From contig JAOZPP010000088.1 in NCBI GenBank assembly GCA_029932675.1, forward strand, positions 1 to 11,575: DNA of 11,575 nt, given 5' to 3'. Origin of the DNA: a bacterium (GTDB lineage: Bacteria > SM23-81 > DAOVCL01). Positions 1 to 7,633 of this stretch are shown one piece after another. A program made the translations under genes and the position numbers. A model generated the notes under the pieces. It did not search any database. It was not told where the DNA came from and saw only the letters and a list, made by a program, of their open reading frames with translations. Each line of letters opens with the position of its first letter. Position 1 is the first letter of the stretch.

Positions 1-3
1 AAG

Positions 4-29
4 TCTTCGCCTAAAGGCGAGGGTTTTTC
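4..29 (+). terminator. Intrinsic terminator of an off-window upstream plus-strand gene
   Basis: A 7-bp stem (5-11 with 16-22, including one G-T pair) closes a TAAA loop and is followed by five T at 24-28. This is the usual form of a Rho-independent terminator read on the plus strand. The gene it would serve lies before the window. A second small hairpin, TCCCC-GAA-GGGGA at 36-48, follows without a T tract. Confidence 0.6.
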
Positions 30-76
30 TCCCATTCCCCGAAGGGGACAATAAGGACATTTGACCCCACACCAAA

Positions 77-107
77 AGGAAAAGCCACCAGACAAATCCG
101 GTGGCTT
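77..107 (-). terminator. Intrinsic terminator of the FG-GAP/dockerin gene
   Basis: A perfect 8-bp inverted repeat (82-89 with 100-107) with a 10-base loop lies about 30 bases beyond the stop codon of the minus-strand gene. Read on the minus strand, the stem runs directly into TTTTCCTTTT. On the plus strand the tail is poorer in T, so the main use is probably for the minus-strand gene. Confidence 0.7.
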
Positions 108-135
108 CCCTCTTTTAGCTATAGAGGTACTCCTC

Positions 136-3100
136 TTATTTCAACAGAACCATCTTCCTGGTAGCGGTGAAGTCACCGGTCTTAATTCTGTAGAAGTAGA
201 TTCCAGAGGAGATATCCCTCACATCCCAGGTTACGGTATGATGTCCTGCCTCTACCTTCCCCTTCACCAACTCGGCCACCTTTTGCCCTGAGATGTTGTA
301 AACTGTTAAGCTTATATCCACATCCTCCGGCAGATCAAAGGCTATTCTAGTGGTCAGGTTAAACGGGTTAGGATAGTTCTGGTGTAAGGCAAACCAAGTG
401 GGTATCAACTCCACCTTGGCCGTCATCAGATAACCGGCAGCATCAGATGCCTGAACCTCCCTCAGCTCAAACTCACCAGGTATGGTCACCAAATTACCTA
501 CTGCAGTAGCAGTTTCATCCCTCCAGTCCGCACCAATGATGATGATTCTTCGCTCACCATTGACCTCACCAGTTTCCATCTGCATACCAGACGCCCTAAG
601 CACAGGTTCACCACCACCGTCCACTACCAGGTAGAGCCCAGCAACAGGTTTATCGACTGAAACAGTATTACCCTTAACGATCAGATTCAGATCCTCGACC
701 ACAACCTTGGCTCCTCCTCCAGGTCTCTTGGCACCTCCATTGATGATATTCACCAGATAGATGAGATCAGCTATTGTCCACTGATGCCCATCCCTGTTGA
801 TGTCCGAAGCAGTGCCCTGATAGCCCTCATCTTCCAACTCAACCTGGCCCTTGAGATACTCCATAAAGTAGACTGCATCAGCGATGGTATATCTGATCCC
901 ATCCATATTGACATCACCATAAGGGCCATGAATCTCTTCACCCTCAATCTTACCGCCATATAAGCTAATGGGCTGTTCCATGGAACCACAGGGAGGGATG
1001 CCCTCAACATTATAGTCAGTGCCTTGCCAGTAATGACGTTCTTTTGCTGTCCAGAGCTGGGTGCCAAGTTGGTTGGAGAGGGTATTGTCGTTACAAGGAT
1101 CATCAACCTCAAAATCAATGGGTATCTGATAGTTGGGGTCCCAATTAGAACTCACATCAAAGATTAGGTCGAAGAGCTTTTGATCTTGACCAGGCGATAT
1201 AGGAGGGGTTCGCAACTGATTGGGCTTGTTGGCGATGCCTATGATCCTTGCCTTACAACCGTCATCCACCTGCCAGGAACTCCAGTTGAAATACTCGAAT
1301 TGAAAGGAATCACCATCTACATAGTAGTATTTCTGTTCCACATCCACCAACTCAGCCAGGGTGCAATCCCAGTGGATGAGTATGTCGTGGGCACCAACTA
1401 AGTCAACATTACATAAGGTCACCGGGACATCAACAACTTCTCCAGGCCAGGCGAGAACCTTCTTCACTTGCAACGCGAACGGAGGCCACAGATCCTCTAC
1501 ATAGACAGCTACCTGGCAGGTGTCAGCCAGTCCAGAGGTGTCGGTGGCGATGAGGCTAATAGTATACCACGGTCCTAAGTTATGAGCGGAGCATCCAGGT
1601 GTCCACTTCAAAGTATCCTCATTAGGATTGGCCCAATCAGAGCCTGTCCAGTCGAGGTACTGAGTAACAGAGTCACCATCTGAACCGCCCGGGATTTGTG
1701 GGGTGGATTCCCATTGAATGTGGACCAGGTCACCACTGTCAGGGTCACTGGCAGTAACAACAATGATCGCTGTATCTACCTTCTCCATTGCCCAGATCGT
1801 ATCAGGAGAACATAAGATCTGCGGCGGTTTGTTGGTCACCACCTTCTGGTTTAAAAGAACGAGGACATTGTCGGAACCGAAAGTTCCAGTCGTCAGATCG
1901 AGATCACCATCACCGTCAAGATCTGCAGCAAAAACAGACCAAGGATGATATTCAATGGGATAATCCGAATGGGGAGCAAAGGTGCCATCCCCATTGTTCA
2001 AAAGAACCGAGACATTACCGGAACCCCAATTGGGACCCATATTTGCAGTTATGAGGTCGAGGTCACCATCACCATCAAGATCTCCAGCAAACAATGACAT
2101 GGGGACAATGCCGACTGGATAGATGGAATGGGGAGCAAAGGTGCCATCTCCATTGTTCAAAAGAACAGAAACATCGTCGGAATGGTTATTTGCAGTCGCT
2201 AAGTCGAGGTCACCATCTCCGTCAAGATCAGCAGCAAAAATTTGTGTAGGCCAATCACCTACTGGATAAATTGAACCGGGGCCGAAGGTACCATCCCCTT
2301 TGTTCAAAAGAACAGAAACATCGTTGGAACCGTTATTTGTAATCGCCAAATCAAGGTCACCATCACCATCAAGATCAGCAGCAAAAACTGAGAAAGCCCA
2401 ATCACTTACTGGAAAGGTTAAATCGGGGCCAAAGGTGCCATCTCCGTTGTTCAAGAGCACCGAGACATTATTGGACTCACAATTTGCAGTCACCAAGTCG
2501 AGGTCACCATCACCATCAAGATCAGCAGCAAAAATCGAATGAGACCAGTCAGCAGATGTCTGATTGGTAGAATATGGGGCAAAGGTGCCATCACCATTAT
2601 TTAGTAAAACATAAACATCGCGAGAAGCAGTAGCCAGGTCGATGTCACCGTCTCCGTCAAGATCAGCAGCAAAAATCGAACTAGCCCCACTATCTGTTGG
2701 GTAAGCGGAATAGTGGCTAAAGGTGCCATCTCCGTTGTTCAGTAGAACATAGACATTGCCGGAAGCAATTGCCAAGTCGAGGTCACCATCTCCGTCAAGA
2801 TCAGCAGCAAAAATTTGTGTAGGCCAATCACCTACTGGATAGGCCGAATCTAAGACGAAAGCACCAGCACCATCATTCACAACATTGGTAAAAGACCAGA
2901 CATAGCTGCTGTCCAAGGGAACCCCTTGTGAGGATCTTATATCGGTAGTGAGCACCACGGTTACTACCTCTCCTTCATCGAAATCGCTGGAAGGATCGAA
3001 AATTGCTGTTCTGGTCTGGCTGTTATAGCTAATCATCCCCCGATGTAACCCCGTAAACATTGCATTCACCACAAAGGTAGAGTCGTTAATGGTTGTCTCA

Positions 3101-3270
3101 TCCATATCTTTATCGAAGGTCACCGATATATCGGTGGAAACCGGCACATTCAGCTCATTCTGTGCAGGTGAAGTGGAACTGATGTGGGGAATCTCCTCGG
3201 CAAAGCCTACCCGAACTATGTTGGCAAAAAGTGCCAAAAATACTGCTAAAGTGAAAGGCAAGTACCTCAT
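136..3270 (-). CDS. Secreted modular protein: Big_5 / seven FG-GAP repeats / cohesin-like / dockerin / T9SS-type C-terminal domain
   Basis: This 1044-residue exported protein is probably surface-bound or extracellular; no enzymatic domain is visible. Residues 1-24 form a signal peptide with a likely cleavage after Ala24. Residues about 25-130 resemble the SbsA-type Ig-like fold (Big_5). Residues about 144-475 hold seven FG-GAP/VCBS units, each with the calcium-loop motif DLDGDGDLDL and most ending LLNNGDGTF. An Ig/cadherin-like segment follows at about 480-590, then a cohesin-like beta domain at about 597-740. A type-I dockerin at about 785-848 has two calcium loops, GDVNMDG and SDINRDG. The tail at about 960-1044 contains NYPNPFN and ends GIYFYRIKTGDFTATRKMVLLK-like, typical of FlgD-like/Por-type sorting domains. 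The ATG start has AAGGAGGT eight bases upstream. Expression is predicted to be controlled by the c-di-GMP riboswitch in its leader. An adhesion or matrix role is inference. Confidence 0.93.
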   Translation of the reverse strand: MRYLPFTLAVFLALFANIVRVGFAEEIPHISSTSPAQNELNVPVSTDISVTFDKDMDETTINDSTFVVNAMFTGLHRGMISYNSQTRTAIFDPSSDFDEGEVVTVVLTTDIRSSQGVPLDSSYVWSFTNVVNDGAGAFVLDSAYPVGDWPTQIFAADLDGDGDLDLAIASGNVYVLLNNGDGTFSHYSAYPTDSGASSIFAADLDGDGDIDLATASRDVYVLLNNGDGTFAPYSTNQTSADWSHSIFAADLDGDGDLDLVTANCESNNVSVLLNNGDGTFGPDLTFPVSDWAFSVFAADLDGDGDLDLAITNNGSNDVSVLLNKGDGTFGPGSIYPVGDWPTQIFAADLDGDGDLDLATANNHSDDVSVLLNNGDGTFAPHSIYPVGIVPMSLFAGDLDGDGDLDLITANMGPNWGSGNVSVLLNNGDGTFAPHSDYPIEYHPWSVFAADLDGDGDLDLTTGTFGSDNVLVLLNQKVVTNKPPQILCSPDTIWAMEKVDTAIIVVTASDPDSGDLVHIQWESTPQIPGGSDGDSVTQYLDWTGSDWANPNEDTLKWTPGCSAHNLGPWYTISLIATDTSGLADTCQVAVYVEDLWPPFALQVKKVLAWPGEVVDVPVTLCNVDLVGAHDILIHWDCTLAELVDVEQKYYYVDGDSFQFEYFNWSSWQVDDGCKARIIGIANKPNQLRTPPISPGQDQKLFDLIFDVSSNWDPNYQIPIDFEVDDPCNDNTLSNQLGTQLWTAKERHYWQGTDYNVEGIPPCGSMEQPISLYGGKIEGEEIHGPYGDVNMDGIRYTIADAVYFMEYLKGQVELEDEGYQGTASDINRDGHQWTIADLIYLVNIINGGAKRPGGGAKVVVEDLNLIVKGNTVSVDKPVAGLYLVVDGGGEPVLRASGMQMETGEVNGERRIIIIGADWRDETATAVGNLVTIPGEFELREVQASDAAGYLMTAKVELIPTWFALHQNYPNPFNLTTRIAFDLPEDVDISLTVYNISGQKVAELVKGKVEAGHHTVTWDVRDISSGIYFYRIKTGDFTATRKMVLLK
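1843..2841 (-). repeat. Seven in-gene tandem FG-GAP coding repeats
   Basis: Units of roughly 53-62 codons repeat seven times within the large secreted protein gene. Each encodes (I/V/L)FA(A/G)DLDGDGD(L/I)DL followed 10-20 residues later by LLNNGDGTF or a variant. Together they should fold as a beta-propeller with bound calcium. The first and fifth units share an identical 68-base run (2774-2841 and 2201-2268), a sign of recent duplication or gene conversion. Confidence 0.9.
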
Positions 3271-3395
3271 GATACCTCCTTATTTACTCGTTGATTGTTT
3301 ATACAATTATTCCTTTGTGGACAGACCTCCCAACCACCTACGGGGGATCAAAACAAGTTCTGACCTGTCAATACGCTTTGAATGTATATGCCCCA

Positions 3396-3441
3396 ACAAA
3401 CAAAAACCGACCTACCTTTATCTGACTCTCTGGCAGCCCGG
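3396..3441 (-). terminator. Riboswitch expression-platform terminator
   Basis: On the minus strand CCGGGCTGCC (3441-3432) can pair with GGTAGGTCGG (3416-3407) in nine of ten positions, counting G-U pairs, with one G-G mismatch. A 15-base loop separates the arms and TTTTTG plus more T follow at once (3406 downwards). The 5' arm is also the last conserved hairpin of the c-di-GMP aptamer, so aptamer folding and terminator formation exclude each other. Confidence 0.6.
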
Positions 3442-3556
3442 CTGTCTAGCTTTTCGACGTTCAATAAAAATACTAAACGTTTGTTTTAGACCCCGGGCTT
3501 TGCTATTTACAGTTTCCACTACAGGAAAGGCGGGATTTGCCCCTATCGGGAACACG
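3431..3556 (-). promoter_or_regulatory. Cyclic-di-GMP-I (GEMM-I) riboswitch aptamer
   Basis: Read on the minus strand, the conserved blocks of this class appear in order. They are GGGGCAAATCC (3543-3533; consensus GGGCAAACC), a hairpin with a GGAA (GNRA) tetraloop closed by AGT/ACT, then AGCAAAGCCCGGGGTCTAA (consensus ACGCAAAGCC-CGGGUCUAA). A variable arm follows, closed by ACGTT/AACGT, and finally ACAGCCGGGCTGCC (consensus GGCAGCCGGGUUGCC). The ligand-contacting position before GGC is G, which favours c-di-GMP over the A-containing c-GAMP variants. The aptamer starts a few bases after a strong promoter and lies about 160 bases upstream of the secreted protein gene, a known type of target for this class. 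The outer closing stem is not clear, so the ends are approximate. Confidence 0.82.
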
Positions 3557-3569
3557 ATCTAACATACTA

Positions 3570-3598
3570 AATATAATCAATTATAACCTTTCTGTCAA
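3570..3598 (-). promoter_or_regulatory. Sigma-70-type promoter of the riboswitch-secreted protein unit
   Basis: On the minus strand a perfect -35 TTGACA (3598-3593) and a -10 TATATT (3575-3570, five of six matches) are separated by exactly 17 bases. The transcript would start near 3562, just before the c-di-GMP aptamer, giving a leader of about 290 bases before the ATG. Confidence 0.75.
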
Positions 3599-3600
3599 CA

Positions 3601-3948
3601 TCTCTCTGCCCTTTTGCGTAGGCTGTTATCTCACAAAATTGCCCCATTGGGAAGTTCCTGCAGGAGTCACCAGGACTATAGGGAAAGGATTAAAACATTA
3701 GGATCCTTCCTCTGGACAGCCTCCACTTTGCCTACTCTCTACCTCCTGGTACCAAAGACAAGGGAAAAATAACTTGACACCCTTTAAATGAGGCATTAAC
3801 CTTAACCAATGTAGGTAACTTCTGCATCTCCCTCCACGAATGGATTTCTGGCGATATTACTGATGATCACAGCCGACAAAGAAATGATAGATGAACAATA
3901 TCAGTGGGAATGACATCTTGGATTCTGCGTCTTTATCTTCATTTTAAC
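3601..3948. other. Intergenic DNA without a recognisable gene
   Basis: No convincing coding frame, RNA gene or repeat is seen between the divergent transcription units. A possible weak plus-strand promoter is TTGACA at 3774-3779 with TAACCT 17 bases on (3797-3802), but the -10 matches only three of six positions. The region is divergent-promoter space. Confidence 0.5.
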
Positions 3949-3989
3949 TTGCTAATTGTTAATTGACCATTGTATAACTGTTCACAGTT
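3949..3989 (+). promoter_or_regulatory. Candidate promoter of the OPT transporter with overlapping dyad
   Basis: TTGCTA (3949-3954; four of six) and TATAAC (3973-3978; five of six) are 18 bases apart. A perfect dyad, AACTGT-TC-ACAGTT (3976-3989), overlaps the -10 box and the expected start point, where a repressor operator would sit. The leader to the chosen TTG start would be about 65 bases. Both the promoter and the operator are predictions from sequence alone. Confidence 0.38.
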
Positions 3990-4050
3990 CCGTTGGTTTC
4001 TGTGGTTAGTTATTACAATTTTGGACACTAATTCCTTACCAGGAGACAGT

Positions 4051-5967
4051 TTGAACCAAGACTCCTCCAAAGGACCTTTCATCCCCCCTGAGAAGAAGAT
4101 CAATGAGCTAACCCTAAAAGCCATACTTTTAGGGGCGCTTCTTGCCGTAGTTATGTGTGCAGCCAATACCTACTTAGGTCTCTATGCTGGGATGACCGTT
4201 TCGGCTAGCATTCCAGCAGCGGTGATCTCTATGGGGATCCTGAGAGGCATTCTCAGGAGAGGGACTATCTTAGAGAACAACATCGTGCAGACGATCGCCT
4301 CCGCTGGTGAATCCCTGGCTGCTGGGATAATCTTCACTGTGCCTGCCCTGGTGATCACCGGGGTGTGGAGCGGATTCAACTTCTGGTTAGTTACCTTGAT
4401 CGCCATTTTAGGGGGAACCTTAGGGGTAGTCTTTATGATCCCTTTACGCAGAACCCTCATTATAGAGGAGAAGGAGCTTGTCTACCCCGAAGGGGTCGCC
4501 TGTGCAGAGGTCCTGGAAGTCGGGGAAAGGGGCGGTTCAGGAGTGGGTTATATCTTTGCCGCCTTAGGGGTTGGTGCGGTTTTTAAGTTCCTTGTCTCCG
4601 GCATTTCAATCATCAAGGGGACAGTGGAAGGGGCCTTTCGATGGGGAAAGATGGCCTTTTATATGGGAAGCGACCTCTCCCCTGCCCTCTTGGGAGTGGG
4701 CTTCATCGTGGGGTTTAACATCTCCCTTCTGGTCTTCATCGGCGGGGCAATTGGGTGGATATTGGGAATCCCACTTTTCGGGCTCCTTAAGGAGATCTCC
4801 CCCACTGGCTCCCCCTTGGATTGGGTCTGGGGTTTATGGAACACCCAAATCAGGTACATGGGGGTAGGCACCATGGTGATCGGGGGGATATGGTCAATTA
4901 TCAAGGTGAGAAAGGGAATCGCTCAAGGTTTGAAGCAAGCCTTCAGTGGGGTAAAAACGGCAGGAAAGCAGTCGGTGAGGCTACGCACGGAGATCGACCT
5001 ACCTCCATCCCAAATATTGTGGATCGTCCTCCTGACCATAATCCCCATCTTCATCCTCTACTGGCAGCTCACCGGAGGGTTGAAGGTTGGCCTAGTGGCT
5101 GGTGGGGCTATGGTGGTAAGCGCATTCTTCTTTGTGGCCGTTTCCAGCTACATAGTTGGACTGGTGGGAAGTTCCAACAACCCCGTCTCCGGGATGACCA
5201 TCTGTACGGTGCTCTTGGCCTCTGGCCTCCTCCTTCTCTTTGGGATGACCGGAAGGAGTGGAATCTTAGCCAGTTTAGGGGTGGCCGGAATTGTCTGCTG
5301 TGCTGCCTGTACAGCAGGCGATGTCTCCCAGGATCTGAAGACGGGTTATCTGGTCGGCGCTACCCCGCGTAAACAGCAGCTTGCCCAGTTAGTAGGGGTG
5401 GGGGCATCTGCCTTCGTCATTGCTCCTATCCTCACCGTCCTTAACTCCGCTTATGGTATAGGCACAACAAGTCCAACCTCCCTCAAGGCACCGCAGGCTA
5501 CCCTCTTTGCCAGCATAGTGAAAGCTGTCTTCACTGAGAAGGGGCTACCTTGGCTGATGTTGGGTATAGGGGTCCTCATTGGGATCGCCCTTATCCTCAC
5601 CGATGAGCTACTGCGGGCCAAGGGAACTGGATTTCGGGCCTATGTGATGCCTGTAGCCGTGGGAATCTACCTACCCCTTAGCCTCTCGGTTCCCATCCTC
5701 CTCGGGGGAATCCTCAGCTTAGTAGTGAAGAAGATAACCTCCTCCCAGGGGGAAGGGGAAGCCAAGGAGGCCAATCACCGGGGTATACTTTTTGGTTCGG
5801 GCCTCATCGCCGGTGAGGCCATTATGGGTATCATCATCGCCGCCTTGATTGTAGGGAAGGTCAGACTGCCGATAGAGGTTTTAGAAAACAGTTTTGTTTC
5901 CCTGCTTTTCTTTGTCGTTATCATCGGCCTCATGGCCTATAAGGCGTTGCGGAGAAGGGACAACTGA
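4051..5967 (+). CDS. OPT-family oligopeptide transporter
   Basis: This is an integral inner-membrane transporter of the OPT superfamily (PF03169), of 638 residues from the chosen start, normal for prokaryotic members. These proteins are thought to import small peptides, in some cases metal chelates, using the ion gradient. Visible family signatures are the N-terminal NELTLKAILLGALLAVV helix with AANTYLGLYAGMTVSASIPA, NNPVSGMTI near residue 376, and TAGDVSQDLKTGYLVGATPR near residue 423. More than a dozen hydrophobic helices are present. I chose TTG at 4051 because AGGAGA lies just upstream and the family usually begins shortly before PPEKKxNELTL. An in-frame TTG at 3970 lacks a ribosome site and would add a non-family stretch. 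Peptidase genes downstream support a peptide substrate, which remains inference. Confidence 0.9.
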   Translation: MNQDSSKGPFIPPEKKINELTLKAILLGALLAVVMCAANTYLGLYAGMTVSASIPAAVISMGILRGILRRGTILENNIVQTIASAGESLAAGIIFTVPALVITGVWSGFNFWLVTLIAILGGTLGVVFMIPLRRTLIIEEKELVYPEGVACAEVLEVGERGGSGVGYIFAALGVGAVFKFLVSGISIIKGTVEGAFRWGKMAFYMGSDLSPALLGVGFIVGFNISLLVFIGGAIGWILGIPLFGLLKEISPTGSPLDWVWGLWNTQIRYMGVGTMVIGGIWSIIKVRKGIAQGLKQAFSGVKTAGKQSVRLRTEIDLPPSQILWIVLLTIIPIFILYWQLTGGLKVGLVAGGAMVVSAFFFVAVSSYIVGLVGSSNNPVSGMTICTVLLASGLLLLFGMTGRSGILASLGVAGIVCCAACTAGDVSQDLKTGYLVGATPRKQQLAQLVGVGASAFVIAPILTVLNSAYGIGTTSPTSLKAPQATLFASIVKAVFTEKGLPWLMLGIGVLIGIALILTDELLRAKGTGFRAYVMPVAVGIYLPLSLSVPILLGGILSLVVKKITSSQGEGEAKEANHRGILFGSGLIAGEAIMGIIIAALIVGKVRLPIEVLENSFVSLLFFVVIIGLMAYKALRRRDN

Positions 5968-6000
5968 TTTTAGCCTCCCCTTTTTACATTACACGAGCCG

Positions 6001-6056
6001 ACAGGTGTGCCCACCTGATGACGAAGGTAAGAAGGGATTTGCACCTGTAGACCCTT
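6001..6056 (+). promoter_or_regulatory. Leader with mutually exclusive hairpins before the barrel protein gene
   Basis: CAGGTG at 6002-6007 can pair with CACCTG at 6012-6017 (loop of four) or with a second CACCTG at 6042-6047. The distal copy is itself inside a third possible hairpin, AAGGG/CCCTT (6033-6037 with 6052-6056), that ends just before the ribosome site AAGGAGG at 6064-6070. Such competing pairings resemble a cis-regulatory leader. I recognise no known riboswitch class here. Confidence 0.3.
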
Positions 6057-6074
6057 TAAAAATAAGGAGGAATT

Positions 6075-6644
6075 GTGAAAAGGATCTCTCTTTGCTTGTT
6101 TTTCTTCTTCTCTATCTCCAGTCTTGCCTCAGCAGGTGGTCTCTTCTCTACTGACAAACAAATGCCTATAGACAAAGGAAACAAGATGTTCGTTGGGTCA
6201 CTCAATTTCTCCACAGCAGGCGGAGATCTCTATGAAAGGAATGGTAACCGGTTGACCAGATTTCAAATCGATTACTCCTACAGTTCATTCCTGGGCAGAG
6301 GTTTCGCCTTCGGTGGACACTTCAGCATCGAGCACATCTCACAGGGATCGTCCTCCTATTCCTCGTATGGTGTCGGGCCTCAAATTATCTGCTTCCCGGG
6401 TAGGAATCGACCTAAACCGCGCATAAAGGGGGCAAACTACCCCTATTTCGGCTTAACGTTTACCCTTACCCATTACTCCGGCAATTTGGACGGCAGGATA
6501 GTAGGTATAGGTGTAGGAAATATCCATATGTTAACCCGCACAGTGGAGGTGCCCCTGGAGCTAACCTACCAAATGGAGAGGGTGAAATCCACAGATGGCA
6601 ATAGCTTTAATGTTACTGTAGGTTTGCTTATCTTTATCTACTGA
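6075..6644 (+). CDS. Small outer-membrane beta-barrel-like protein
   Basis: This 189-residue exported protein starts with GTG, supported by AAGGAGG five bases upstream. Residues 1-20 form a signal peptide with a Leu/Phe-rich core and a likely cleavage at ASA-GG. The mature part alternates polar and aromatic or aliphatic residues in strand-length pieces (QIDYSYSSF, FAFGGHFSIEHIS, PYFGLTFTLTHYSG, PLELTYQME, FNVTVGLLIFIY). It ends in a strand with terminal aromatic Tyr, the usual signal for barrel insertion. The short length suggests an 8-strand OmpW/OmpA-like barrel, but I cannot name a family. It sits between the transporter and an aminopeptidase, with 107 and 35 bases on either side. A part in peptide entry through the outer membrane is possible but unproven. 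Confidence 0.75.
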   Translation: MKRISLCLFFFFSISSLASAGGLFSTDKQMPIDKGNKMFVGSLNFSTAGGDLYERNGNRLTRFQIDYSYSSFLGRGFAFGGHFSIEHISQGSSSYSSYGVGPQIICFPGRNRPKPRIKGANYPYFGLTFTLTHYSGNLDGRIVGIGVGNIHMLTRTVEVPLELTYQMERVKSTDGNSFNVTVGLLIFIY

Positions 6645-6679
6645 GTCAGTAACGAGCTAAATTTAAAAGTGGGGGTAAA

Positions 6680-7633
6680 ATGGATGAGTTAAGAAAGGCC
6701 GCTCAGACGGCTTTAACCAACTGTTTGAGAGTAAAGAAGGGTGAAATAGTGTTGGTAATAACGGATGAACCGTTGAGGAAAATAGGTTACATCTTCTGGG
6801 AAGCGGCTAAGGGTTTGGGGGCTGAGGCAATGCTTACCGAAATTATCCCTCGGGGAAGCCATGGGGAGGAACCGCCACTTCCCTTGGCAAAATTTATGAA
6901 AGAGGTCGATGTGCTCATCATCCCCACCTCGATGTCCCTTTCCCATACCGATGCCCGTCGGCAGGCATCTCAAGCCGGGGTTCGGTGTGTAACCCTCCCG
7001 GGGATAAGGGAGGAGACGATACGGAGAGCCCTTAACGCCGACTATGAAAAGATCGCCCTCCGCAGCAGGAAGGTGGCCCAAATACTCAGCGAGGGGAAGG
7101 AGGCAGAGGTTATCACCCCCGCTGGGACCCAGATCGTGATGTCCTTAGAGGGAAGAAGGGGCCATGCCGATACCGGCTTGGTCTTCAACCCAGGGGACTT
7201 CAGCAACCTTCCTGCCGGTGAGGGTTACATCGCCCCCTTAGAGGGAACAGCAGAGGGAAAGATAGTTATCGATGGAGCCATCGCCGATACAGGTGTGATG
7301 GATGAGACCATCGAGCTCACCGTTAAAGGGGGATATGTGGAGGAGATCAAAGGGGGAAAGTGGGCCAAATACCTGAGGGAATTGGTTGAACCGCATGGGA
7401 GGCCAGGGAGGAATATAGCTGAATTGGGGGTAGGAACCAATGATAAGGCCAAGCTAATTGGAAATGTCTTGGAAGATGAGAAGGTAATGGGAACGGTGCA
7501 CGTCGCTTTGGGGGACAACGCCTCAATGGGTGGGAAGGTTTCTGTAGCCAGCCATTTAGACGCCATCCTCCTGAGGCCCAGCCTCAAGATTGATGGAAGA
7601 ACAATCATGGAAGGAGGTAAACTCCTGGTGTAA
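6680..7633 (+). CDS. M29-like metallo-aminopeptidase, short form
   Basis: This 317-residue cytoplasmic protein resembles peptidase family M29 (PF02073; AmpT/AmpS/PepS type), which removes N-terminal residues from peptides using a two-metal site. The five expected ligands are visible in order: Glu181 in AGEGYIAPLE, Glu248 in AELGVGTND, His274 in GTVHVALGDN, and His292 and Asp294 in SHLDAIL. The HxD spacing and the distance of about 67 residues between the two Glu residues match the family. Canonical members have about 370-410 residues; the N-terminal domain is shorter here. No signal peptide is present. The ATG follows GGGGGT at a normal distance. Some relatives are annotated as dioxygenase-like enzymes of the NicX type, so the substrate is less certain than the fold. 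It probably degrades peptides brought in by the OPT transporter. Confidence 0.82.
   Translation: MDELRKAAQTALTNCLRVKKGEIVLVITDEPLRKIGYIFWEAAKGLGAEAMLTEIIPRGSHGEEPPLPLAKFMKEVDVLIIPTSMSLSHTDARRQASQAGVRCVTLPGIREETIRRALNADYEKIALRSRKVAQILSEGKEAEVITPAGTQIVMSLEGRRGHADTGLVFNPGDFSNLPAGEGYIAPLEGTAEGKIVIDGAIADTGVMDETIELTVKGGYVEEIKGGKWAKYLRELVEPHGRPGRNIAELGVGTNDKAKLIGNVLEDEKVMGTVHVALGDNASMGGKVSVASHLDAILLRPSLKIDGRTIMEGGKLLV

Noticed and set aside
1843-2841. CRISPR-like or other non-coding repeat array
   Set aside because: The periodicity is that of FG-GAP coding units in one continuous reading frame.
136-3270. Cellulosome component because of the dockerin and cohesin-like domains
   Set aside because: No carbohydrate-active domain or other scaffold gene is visible, and dockerins are common in unrelated extracellular proteins of uncultured bacteria.
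3367-3372. TTGACA on the minus strand as a second promoter close to the secreted protein gene
   Set aside because: No -10 box is found at 16-18 bases; the promoter at 3570-3598 is far better and places the riboswitch in the transcript.
3431-3556. c-GAMP (GEMM-Ib) rather than c-di-GMP specificity
   Set aside because: The discriminating base in the GGGGCAAA block appears to be G, not A, so c-di-GMP is favoured; ligand tests would settle it.
3089-3562. Plus-strand open frame of 157 codons across the leader of the secreted protein gene
   Set aside because: It is antisense to the signal-peptide region and runs over the riboswitch and promoter. It has no ribosome site and no recognisable family.
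6014-6026. Hammerhead ribozyme core (CTGATGA followed by GAA)
   Set aside because: There is no stem II between the two motifs and no flanking stems I and III in the right places.
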